Positions 44,529-54,359 of a DNA stretch of 64,000 nt are shown piece by piece. Source of the stretch: Monosporascus cannonballus (taxonomy: Eukaryota; Ascomycota; Sordariomycetes; Xylariales); assembly GCA_004154925.1 (NCBI GenBank), contig QJNS01000281.1, forward strand, positions 1-64,000, read 5' to 3'. Each line of letters starts with the position of its first letter. Position 1 is the first letter of the stretch. A program made the position numbers and the translations under genes. The notes beneath the pieces are model-generated. The model was given only the letters and a program-made list of their open reading frames with translations. It did no database searches and was not told the origin of the DNA.

Positions 44529-45491
44529 GGGGTCTGGGCTACAGGTCGCACGATTAAGCCCGATGAATCTATCTCGGCTTATCTATCTCAGCTATGATGT
44601 AGTATAGGTATTTCGCTACTAGAGCGGACGAGGTGCGTCTCCCTTGCATGGTGGAAAGGGGCTCATGTACTGTACTGCATGCGCGTATTTGTCCCTTACA
44701 GGCGATCACCAAGCGATAGCATTGCATTTGTTATTGTACAATTTGTGGAGGCTCCCATAACTGAGGCTATTGTGCTGTAGCCGTTCTGGTGGGTAAGCTA
44801 CATAGGCGGGCTCTGGACAAGTTACTTGGGCCACCATTTATGGTACGCAAAAGTCCAACAGGCCGTATCCGACTAACGAAGATAGTAACTTATTCAATCT
44901 AGAGAATGAAAGGTTTACTTATTTAATTTTCTTTAGAGGCTATTTGCATAAGTATATAGAAGATAATAACCGCGGTGGATACATCTGTGTGTGTTAGAAG
45001 TACTCAGCGATTATGGCTGGAGCTTGACGGGCACTTAATATCTTGGCGTATATTGTAGTCATTACAAGTTACCCCACGAGGGGTGAGGTATGATATCAAA
45101 TTTATCGCAAGAATAGCGGAGTACGATGTACAGAGAAATATTAAAATGGCGGGAAAGGAGACGTGCATGCTCAATGATTTGTCTGTAGGTAACAGTAACG
45201 TTAGAATATCATTCGAGTTTGCTGGAAGACGTCATAGCGATCGCGGGTTGCAGAAAAGCGGTTCCAAACTCTACTTACAGTGATGTCATGACTACGGCAC
45301 CATATCTACATTACTACCCGCACCACCACATAATCAGTGCTACAAAAGGCTCAGGACAAGATACCGTGATCAGCTTTCACTCACTTCAAACTCAGTAATA
45401 TCACGAATAAGCAAATCTGATCCTCTGTATCGATCCCGAAAGTCACACAAGTCATTAATCTCAAGAACCACAGTCGCATCTCATCGCCAGC
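44529..45491. other. Intergenic, 5' of the SDR gene
   Basis: No supported gene. A 66-codon plus-strand frame at 45083 has no motif. The last 200 bases form the promoter and leader of the SDR gene. Confidence 0.4.
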
Positions 45492-46503
45492 ATGACGGAA
45501 CAATTCAAGGAAGGTGAGAAGCCACCAGGGGACGAACCAGTCAGCTCTTTATATTTGAATAGATATACTGACGCTCGATCATTAGGACACCAGATTCCTG
45601 TATCCCAGCAGGATTTCCCTGGAAAGGAGCACAAGTTGCCTGAGCGGGCCCTGTACGATGAGCTTCCTACTGCGGACGGTGGATCTCAGAAGTATAAGCC
45701 CGCAGGCAAGCTGCAAGGCAAGAAGGCCCTTATCACCGGCGGCGATTCAGGAATTGGTCGTGCAACGGCCATTCTCTTCGCTCTAGAAGATGCCGATATC
45801 TTCATCGTCCACCTTCCCGACGAGGAGAAAGATGCCCAGGAGACGAAGAAGATCGTGGAGTCGCACGGTCAAAAGTGCTACACTATGGCGACCGACTTGA
45901 CTAAGCGAGAGAACAATAAGAAGGTCATCGAGGAGGCTCTGAAGGCCATGGGCACGATCAACATTCTGTTTAATAACGCCGCCTACCAGATGATGACCAA
46001 CGACATTCTCGAACTGTCTGAGTAAGTTTACAGGACATCAGTAGCGGATGGGCCGTAACTCACATAATTACAGGGAGCAATGGGAGCGCACCTTCAACAC
46101 CAACATCCACCCGTACTTCTACCTGTCCAAGTACGCTCTGCCTCACATGAAGAGCGGAGACACTATCATCAACAACGCGAGTATCAACGCCTACATTGGC
46201 CGGCCGGACCTGCTGGACTACACGTCGACGAAGGGTGCTATTGTCTCCTTCACCCGCGGCCTCAGCAACCAGTTTGTCGGCAAGGGTATCCGCGTCAACG
46301 CACTTGCGCCCGGTCCCGTCTGGACGCCTCTGATCCCTTCGACGATGACCGAGGACGCTCAGAAACAATTCACCAGCCCGATGGGACGGGCCGCGCAACC
46401 GAGCGAGATCGCGACATGCGCGGTGTTCTTGGCGTCAGCAGACAGCTCGGCTATCAGTGGACAGACGATCCACTGCAACGGCGGCTCCATCGTCAACGGT
46501 TAA
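45492..46503 (+). CDS. Short-chain dehydrogenase/reductase (SDR), 319 aa
   Basis: Exons 45492-46021 and 46074-46503 join in phase over a 52-nt intron (GTAAGT...ACAG). This is a classical SDR with an N-terminal extension of about 70 residues, like bacterial YghA/YhdG-type oxidoreductases and their fungal homologues. The Rossmann glycine motif TGGDSGIG is at residues 82-89 and NNAA at 161-164. The catalytic Ser213, Tyr226 and Lys230 lie in NNASINAY and YTSTKGA, and the tail reads SGQTIHCNGG. All active-site residues are intact, so an NAD(P)-dependent cytosolic alcohol/ketone or aldehyde oxidoreductase is expected; the substrate is unknown. No membrane segment or targeting signal is seen. Stress-linked expression is common for this subgroup, but nothing here demonstrates it. 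Confidence 0.92.
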
Positions 46504-48407
46504 GCGTCCTGTCATGAGCAGGCCATGTTTTGCCCAGAGTTCATGCTGGGAACTGGCCGAGCGGGGAAGCTGTTTTCCACAGTCACGAATTATGAGATAT
46601 GCTTCTGCTTGTACATGGAGTAAGACTAGGAGGAAAGCTTTCGTTTTGATGCAAGGGGGTGTTATTAGTCAACGTACGCTTTGGCATGTCGGCAATTCTA
46701 TACTAGCACTCCCCCCTGTCTCTTACGGGTCGCAGAAGAACTTAATAAAAGGTAAAGCTCCCATACAAGTCCCGGTGATCTGAAATGCAAGGCTGCTGTG
46801 ATGTGTCTCCTAGTCATACCATACCGGGCATATGTATTGCCGCTGTAGACCGTCAGGTAGCTTGCTGATCAGGGGACATTGGGAAGGGATGCTAGTACAC
46901 AATGTATAGAGCCCGCTCCATGTGGTGGGTGCCGCGGGCGAGTGATCCTGACCGGAAAGAGACCCCGAGAAGTGTGAGCGAGCGGTTTAAGGGGGGAAAC
47001 GAGGCATGTCAACACGTAGACTCGTATGAAAATCGAACTGGGGGACCATAGTTGCTTTTTTCGGCAAAGTTGTCCGGATGTTCGGAGCCGGGTTGGATCC
47101 AGATTGGAAATCCGCAGGGGCGTAAGCCGCGACGGTCTGCGCGGCGACTAATAAACCCCTTGTGAGCATAATGTTGACTGCACGGAGGGAGATAGCTCTA
47201 CAGAGCTCCCACTGTGGCTTGATATAGGATTTATGGGACCTGGACATCACATCCTGGAGTGTATAACTGAAAGGGGATAAATTATCCTGTTGTTGACCTC
47301 TAAACGGTCCTAACTCGAAAATGAGGGTAGCGATGCCCTCGGCTAGCCAGGTATGTCCTCGTTTTAATATAGTGAACTTGCGAACGGAGTAGACGAGGGT
47401 TATAATGATGAAAATTCCCTGTGAATCAACGTGGCAGCAGGCACAGAAACGATATCGGAATCTATAAGGTAGACAGTTAGAAAGGTAATCTAGACACGAA
47501 AAATTGAGGTAACGATGCCTATCTACGGCTTCACTTTGACCCCTGTCACTACTCCTGTCATCTATGCAACGCACTAATACACTAGTGCACGGTGCCTACT
47601 AAACGGCAGTGCAATCTACTAAATCGAAGGCGCAGGTGCATCATATGCAACGCAACGCGCATGGCCGGCCGGTGCCGTGTGTTGCGTTGCTTGCCACCCT
47701 GACTGGAGAAGACTCGACTGTCCGCCGCTTGGACCTACGCAGGCATGCTACCCTTTCCGCTTTCTTAGTGTTCTGCGGCCTGCGACTCTGGCAGACGGGT
47801 CTAAAGCTCCTAGTGAAAGCTTGGACTGGAGCATGCCGTAAATACTTGTCTTACTTAGCGGTTGTTTGACAGGCCATTGATTGGAGTTGGCGGGCTGATG
47901 AGTTCGTCCATAACAGCGTTGTTTGAAGGCTGCATCAATGTGCTTCACCCTTGGCGAATCATAGAATTATTTATTTATGGTATAGTTAGTACACTGTCAG
48001 TATAAACGAATTTGCTAGCCAGTGAGAACAGTAACTTTTGTGTAGAATTAGGTGGGAGGTGAAAGCCCCATGGATTAAAAAAAGGCTCTATCTGAGCCGT
48101 GAATAGCCCTTATATATGGGAATTCCTCCTGCAGGTTTCCGTTACTGCCCCTGAGGTACAAGACGGCCTCATGGGCAGGGCTCATAGGGCACCCACAATT
48201 CTACAACTTTATTAAATATATAAATTATAATTTAAGTAATAAATGCGACGTAAAATGATGTCTGAATACGGAGGGGGAAAGTCTAATAAATTGTCCTCAT
48301 CCTCAGTTACTACAAAGGGGAAACAGTCGAGCGTGGTAATTTTCTTCCCTCTAGTGCTTCCAGGCAGGTCTGACGAAACCAATCTTCGTCTTTCTTCCGA
48401 GACAGCG
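46504..48407. other. Intergenic region with one long open frame of unclear status
   Basis: The minus-strand frame 47574-46987 (195 codons, starting at GTG, no early ATG) has a protein-like middle (RGHTWLAEGIATLIFELGPF, PQWELCRAISLRAVNIMLTR) but no known domain. It may be a gene remnant. The rest has no coding or repeat signal I recognise, and 48.18-48.24 kb is AT-rich at the 3' end of the next gene. Confidence 0.35.
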
Positions 48408-50172
48408 TCAAATATGCCTCCGTTTGAAAGCGCGGCGCCTCAGTTCCTGTCTTCGATGCACAACTGGATGTCGATTCGGGCCTTTTTCAGCACCCTGAAT
48501 ATTCAGCATCATCCACAGCTTCGGATCCCACGTTCGGATGATATGTGTCGAGTCCAGGTTCACGATGGCGACAACTATCTTTAGGTTCGACGACGTGATG
48601 GAGCGAAGGACATTTTCGAGCCACTTAGTCGCAACATGCCGATTATGGCCCGAGGCATATGCCAGCAAATCGCTGTCTAAGATGACATAGACTTTACCAA
48701 TCCCTACTAAGGCCCGATTCAAAATAGCCAGCCAGTCACCTTCGCACGATGCTTCTCTCAGACTTGCGGCCGTGATGGTACTGCTCGTTGCTGTCAACGC
48801 ATCCGGATTGATCTGCATTGCTTGGAGGGTGAGGATACGAATCACGTCGAGAAGGTCAAGCTTTTGATCCCAGAACCTTGGGAACCTGAGGCACCAGATC
48901 AATGGGTGAGGCGTTTGTTTGATTATCGAGATAAGATCGACCAGGAAATCTTTTGCGCTGTGCCCTGGAGGCATACTTGCAACGAGAAGCGTTGTTCGAA
49001 AGCTAGATGACCAGTTGTCAAGAGTGGGTATATCTGGTATTAGAGCCTTGAAGTCTCTACGTGACCTCTTTTGGAGCGACTGGCAGAAGGCTAAGGATTC
49101 CCCCGACGGTGGGAAGCGGCTCAAGAACGGGAGGGACAAGAGGCTTGCACTGAGCGTCTTACTGATGAGGACCTTGTTCTCATTGAGATCAGCACGAATC
49201 GCCTTGGTGACGGTCTGTTGCTCTGTTGAGAATTGTTAGACCATGGTGCTGCTCGTAATAACCGTGGGGGCATACCGGATAGTGCATTCTGCAATAATTC
49301 TCTTGTTGACACTAGTTCTCTCTTGGTGAGCTGAACCTCAATATGCACATCCCGCATCTCGGCTTGAAGAGCCGCTTCAGCGTATTCGCTCAATTTCTTT
49401 GCCTCCTCCTCGAAATGTACTAAGCTTTCTTCAAAGCCCAGAGACCAAGGATTAAATACGGCACCAAGTGCATGAGAGAGTTTGCCCTTTTGCAACCACT
49501 CTTGTACCTTGATGAGGAACCGCATCAATCTTGCGTAGAGGCTCGCGGCGATATGCTGCATCGGCTGCGTCCGATAAAGTCGCAGTGCGAGAGTAGCACG
49601 GGGCAAGACGTCGGCTATCTTGCTGAGGGCCTTGGCGAGTTCTTTCACAATAGTCTCTTGATTCACTATCGACTAAGAAATGAGATTCTTAGTCAGTATG
49701 GACCAGACGAAACGGGAGTTTTCCACAATACCATAAATATCAACTTGAACACCCCCCACGCTAAAGAGACATATTCAGGGTGATGTTGAGCAAGCACGTC
49801 CAGGACGACTGCATAGTGGACGACACGGTCCGAGAAAGCTGAAAGCCATTTGAATGCCTTGGATTCTGGCTTGGATTTGTATGCATTCATAGCAACAACC
49901 ACTTGGGCATAGGCGTCCCCCATCTTGGTGCCCGCGTCGAGGTTTTCTGCTCCCTTGACGTTCTTGAAACATATTTTGGCAAGCTCATATGTCTCCCTAG
50001 CGAAACTGTCGGCACTGGCGAGTTGTCAGCATGGAGTAAAACAAAAATGCCACTAGGTTCGAGCTGCTTACTCTTGGGTAGATCCAGCTGAGTGCCAAGC
50101 ACTAATTTTGGGATCTGGAACAAACGCCCGAGAGACCGGAGGCATATCATCATTTTGCTTGCCGTCCATCAT
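48408..50172 (-). CDS. DUF7708-type fungal protein (STAND/NACHT-associated N-terminal family), 531 aa
   Basis: Exons 50172-50072, 50014-49732, 49672-49276 and 49222-48408 join in phase. The introns of 57, 59 and 53 nt have CTGAC or CTAAC branch sites. The DUF7708-like module spans about residues 35-225: SFARETYELAKICFKNVKGA, DRVVHYAVVLDVLAQHHPEY, VSLAWGVFKLIFMSIVNQET, ELAKALSKIADVLPRATLAL. A long amphipathic helix follows. The second half (TLLVASMPPGHSAKDFLVDL, LAILNRALVGIGKVYVILDS) resembles the degenerate NTPase-like part of this family, with no true Walker A. The C terminus is strongly basic (RRQELRRRAFKRRHI). Such modules also sit at the N terminus of fungal NACHT/ankyrin NLR-like proteins, so a role in self-recognition or signalling is conceivable but unproven. 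Two adjacent ATGs offer starts at 50172 and 50169. An alternative last splice at 48493/48438 would give a different end at 48212. Confidence 0.8.
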
Positions 50173-50551
50173 GGAGTGGTATGCGCATTCCAGATTCACC
50201 AGTGTTGTGCATTACTATTCTCGATATTAGTCCACCAGCGTGATAAGAGCTTCCGCGAGAGCGATATTATGCAGGCCTAAGCCTGATTGTGGCGAAGCAA
50301 TTCGGCATGAGGGGTAATTCGATCACCCCCAATCACAGCGTAAATGGGAGCGTTGATTCGAGTAACACGTAACGTGAACGCCGATTCAGCTTGAAATTGA
50401 AGCATTGTGCAGCAAGCGGCATTGGTTCAGCTTTGTGCTGCACTGACTTATTCGTTCGCATATGTATTGCTTGACCTTCGAGCTTCTTCATGTAAAGTTT
50501 TGTAAACACGAACCGGCTTGTCCCTTTCGTTCCTCTCGTCATCCGCCCGGA
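50173..50551. promoter_or_regulatory. Shared divergent promoter region
   Basis: About 380 bp separate the start codons of the leftward DUF7708 gene and the rightward AAA+ ATPase gene. Both 5' regions must lie here, so joint control is possible. I do not see a clear TATA box or a recognisable operator. Confidence 0.4.
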
Positions 50552-52809
50552 ATGACGACGAACCCAGCTACAAGTACTACAATGTCAGGACAACCAAATC
50601 AACCGACGGCAACATCCGAATCGAGTCTGAATGACATCGTGGTTCAATACCTAGCTAAAAAAGGCTATTCGAACACACTCTCGGAGTTTAAAGATGAAAT
50701 TTCGCCTGATTTCCAGTTGGGGCTTAAATCGACTGAGCCGGTATTGGTTATCTCTGCCACCATTTCGCGCGACGGCACACAAGGCCTCAGTATTGAGCAA
50801 GACGGCAACTTGGTGGCATTCTTTCGCAAATCTGAGGAACCAAGACTTCTCCTCAGCTCCTCCGCGAATACCGAAGAGGTTTCTCTCGCTTCGTGGCGCA
50901 CCACCCGTAGCTCTACAAGGCTTCAAGGACTCAAACGGTCAGCGGCCGAAGATCGCTCATCCGCAACGTCTATACCCAACAAAAAGAATAAACAGGCAGG
51001 GAAAGCCGAGGATAAGACGGCATTGACGACTCCCGAAGTTGGGCGTTTGAACCAGAGCGTCGGGGTACGTAGCGATGTCCGCTTTAGCGGTCTGGTTAAC
51101 CGTGCCACCATCCAACAGCTCTTCCATCCCAATCAAGTCGTCGTATATAACCCCACACAGGAGGATCAAGAGCCCATGGCCTACGTGATGCATTCATTCC
51201 GCGGCCCCGGCCCCACAGGATCGATGGGACCTTGAACTCTGGTCTTGGCACTTTGATGGCAAGAAATTCGATCGAAAAAGGATGTGTACTACTATTTCGA
51301 TCAGCTCCTCGGGCGTTCGAGTCACTGACCTTCCTTGTTTTCCTCTCTCCTTTGCTGACAATGATCTCGTGGGTTACCTCAAACTTCGAGGGAGAAAATT
51401 TTGGGAACATAGATTACGCAGGTTTGTTTCATATAGCAGACCTGATGAGCTGTGGACAAAGACCCATGTTGGTTCATCATCCTAGTGAACAAGACGCAGT
51501 AGCTGATGTGCGGGTCAGTTCGGATCCAGGTTCATGGTAGATACTGCAACCTACGCAAAGATCCATCCGGCGGGACTTCAAAACAAATCGGTATCCCTTC
51601 GTCTGTCAGAGGATAAATTTCCGGAAGTGCTTCATCTTGAAGATGACCCGCCCGAAGACGCATTGCTGTTGATGCCACCAAGTGTCCATGGCTTCAACAT
51701 CTTGACCAAACGATGGGGTAAACAGTACCAAATATCTGTTATGCGGTTCCATGTCTAACACGTCTCAGAATTGTTGCGCATGGAGGATATACATGAGATA
51801 AACTGGCAAAAGGATGCCTACGACCAACTGATGCTCCCCCGGAGAACTAAAGACCTCGTCCGATCGATGGTCCTAACACAGGACGAAGCCACCGGGCAGG
51901 AAGATTTCATCTCGGGCAAGGGGGATGCCCTCGTAATCTTGCTTCATGGTGGTCCTGGCACCGGGAAGACCCTTACAGCTGGTATGTGATCTACTTGAGG
52001 CTCATGAACATGGGTGCTGACGGACAAGACAGAAAGGAAAGCCCTCAACGATTATTTCGCGGTGCTTACGGTACTAACAAGCTAGCAGTGTTGCAGAACT
52101 CGCGGAAAGACCTTTGTATCGGGTGACTTGCGGGGACATAGGGACCGATGCAGATGCCGTTGAGAAATATCTGGAAACCGTGCTTTATTTGGGTAAAATC
52201 TGGGATTGCGGCGAGTGTTCCTAATTAAAGCCCCATGTGGAATCTACTAATGCCTTGAAGTCCTGCTATTCGATGAAGCGGATGTTTTTCTAGAAGAGCG
52301 GACCCTGACCGATCTTCACCGGAATAGCTTAGTATCAGGTATAGTGCATAGATGCCTTTATCGAGACATGGGCTTATTCTATCTAAGTATTTTTGCGTAT
52401 TCTGGAGTATTACGACGGCATAATTATTCTCACCAGTAACAGGGTCGGCACGTTCGACGAGGCCTTCAAGTCACGGATTCAGATAACGATTCATTACGCC
52501 GACCTGACGCGATCCTCGAGACGCCAGATATGGGAGAACTTTTTTGATTTGCTCGCAAAGACGGAATTCAAGGCGAACATTGAGGAGCTCCGCGACCATC
52601 TGGATGAGCTTGCCGACAAGACAATGAATGGCAGGCAGATTAGAAATGCAATCACAACTGCGAAGCGTGTTGCGTTGTTCCGTAAGAAACCCTTAGGCTG
52701 GGAGCATCTGGAGCATGTCATCGATATCGCTGGAGACTTTGATCACTATTTAGAGAGGGTTCATGGGCACTCGGATACCGACTATGCGAGAAATGAAGGG
52801 AAGCGATGA
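50552..52809 (+). CDS. LisH-containing AAA+ ATPase of the fungal DUF7025-AAA family, probably partly decayed
   Basis: Exon 1 from ATG 50552 carries a LisH-like motif (SSLNDIVVQYLAKKGYSNTL, then SEFKDE), a Ser/Lys-rich linker and FHPNQVVVY. The DUF7025-type part follows in the next frame (DLELWSWHFDGKKFDRKRM, VRVTDLPCFPLSFADNDLVG, RGRKFWEHRLRR). The link from EQDAVADVRV to MVDTATYAKIHP is broken by about 16 stray bases and frame changes (51.41-51.55 kb). The ATPase half is well preserved: DIHEINWQKDAYDQL, Walker A GGPGTGKT (51948-51971), CGDIGTDADAVEKYLE, Walker B LLFDEADVFLE (52263-52295), sensor IILTSNRVGTFDEAFKSRI, and a C-terminal lid ending at 52809. Introns at 51718-51768, 52211-52260 (GC-AG) and 52339-52387 splice in phase. 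The junction at 51982-52085 is unclear. Relatives are single-ring AAA+ ATPases of unknown function. LisH usually mediates dimerisation. Confidence 0.72.
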
Positions 52810-53330
52810 GCTGTGGCCAGGGAATGGGTTATCTATAGACAATATATGAACTTCTTTTTTCTTACCTATAGATGACCTATAAGTTTTTAATTTTCTTTTG
52901 ATTTTGGCTATTTTTAATAAAGTTGCCTTAAAAATATTGTAAATATTTTATAGAACGTAAAGCCTTCGCTGTATTATGACGTTATAAAAACTTTAATTTT
53001 ACGATATAATTTACATAATAAACGAAAAAATTAAAATAATTACAAAATTAATTAACGTAAAATATAATTATACTACTTTTTTTATAACTACAACGTGCTG
53101 TGTTACTAAACTCTTTATAGTTCTAAGGTATTAACTTTTTTCTATTTCGTAAGAATAAAATTAATTATTTAATATAATATATTACATTAATAAAAGTTTA
53201 TAGGAATTTTCTATGCTAAACGTATTTATAACCTTTTTACAAATGCGAATATTATGGTTCCGCTAGTTTTAAACGTGATATTTTCAGCTTTTCGTTTTAA
53301 CCCTGTTATAAAATAAGTTTAAGCTGTTTA
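52810..53330. other. Start of the AT-rich, RIP-like block
   Basis: Base composition changes abruptly just after the AAA+ gene, from balanced to mostly A and T with TA-rich words and almost no open frames. No element ends are recognised in this first 500 bp, so it is likely an older, heavily mutated repeat. Confidence 0.55.
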
Positions 53331-53408
53331 TGTGACGGCTAGGCGGTTTAACCAATTATTAAACCTTAGTCGTACGGGTTTATGTTGGCAGGAGTATCGT
53401 GTTATAAC
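53331..53408 (+). repeat. Truncated LTR fragment
   Basis: About 70 bp beginning TGTGACGGCTA match the start of the 395-bp LTRs described next, then jump to a TTATAAC end-like sequence. This is an internally deleted or partial LTR lying about 10 bp outside the complete element. It keeps the TG start that the two full LTRs have lost (they begin TATGACGG and TATAACGG). Confidence 0.6.
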
Positions 53409-53422
53409 CCAACCAAGGAAGG

Positions 53423-53817
53423 TATGACGGCTATGCAGTTTAACCAACTATTAAACCTTAAGTCGACGGGTTTATGTTAGCAGAAGTATCGTAGGAATCT
53501 AAGTAATAAATATAATAACATATTACGTCTCGTAATACCAAAGGCGTTTTGGGTAACGATATTATATTGCAAGTTAAAATTATTTAAATTATAGAAATAA
53601 TAAACGTATATATTCTTATTTTAGTTTAAGGTATTTAAGCGGCTTAAACCCTTAAAACCTTTAAGTTTTTTAAGCTTTTTTGCTGGCTTAAGGGGCTTAA
53701 GGTGCTTAGCGCTTTGAAACCTTTAAGCTAGTTACGTAATATCTTGGCTAGGGTGGGACCCGTTCTTTTTATAGTCCTGACTGTCCGGGAAAAAGCCAAA
53801 ACCGTTAGGTTATAATA
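53423..53817 (-). repeat. Left LTR (3' LTR of the minus-oriented Gypsy element)
   Basis: This 395-bp LTR aligns without net length difference to the right copy. The inner part contains a run of TTAAG words (GGCTTAAGGGGCTTAAGG) shared by both. It differs from the other copy mainly by C/T and G/A transitions. Confidence 0.92.
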
Positions 53818-53859
53818 CGATCTTTCCTTTTCCAGAATTTTTGTCCCTAAAGATCAAAT

Positions 53860-54350
53860 TATTTATTTGTTAATTTTAATAAGTAATTTTCCTTTTTTCA
53901 TATTTATTATATCGGGTCGTATTAAAAAATTTTGTTTTCGTAAACGTATTAACGTTTTAATCCTTTTAAAATATATCAAACGTTTTGGTTTTAAAATGGT
54001 TTTTTATTTTCGTAACGAAAAGGAAAATATAGAATATAAGGTGGTTTAAGGATTTTTGAAATATACGTAATGTATTTATTATGGTAGCCTTTATGACGTT
54101 TTTGGGTTTTCGGAAATTAAACATTAGAAATTATTTAACGAAAAAGATTATTTGGAACGTAAAAAAAAGTAAGTTCGTAAAACGTTACGGGCCGTTGCTA
54201 ATAAATTAAATTGCCTGCAAAAACAAAGGCGGTTATTTCGTCGTTGCGGTATAGAAATGTTTCGTCGAGGTATTTAAGGTGCGGAAGTAATGGAAGAATT
54301 CGAACGTTTAGAAAAAAATAACAATAACTGGAGGCCGTTATTACGGCTGC
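53860..54350 (+). pseudogene. Accessory reading frame of the retrotransposon, opposite to gag-pol, decayed
   Basis: On the plus strand, against gag-pol, a broken frame reads FCFRKRINVLILLKYIKRFG at 53930-53990, then (with stops) LNCLQKQRRLFRRCGIEMFR and EEFERLEKNNNNW. The second part is a basic, helix-forming segment. It resembles a Cys-containing coiled-coil protein I have seen repeatedly in fungal genomes, with a motif like LRKQRR..RRG.EMLRRGL. That resemblance is from memory and not verified. Placement just inside the 3' LTR suggests that the element carried an additional antisense gene. Several stops fit C-to-T decay. Confidence 0.45.
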
Positions 54351-54359
54351 CTTATTAAC

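Noticed and set aside
48212..48438. Alternative terminal exon of the DUF7708 gene
   Set aside because: Splicing at 48493/48438 is in phase, but the donor is weak (GTGCTG) and the unspliced end gives the short basic tail expected of this family.
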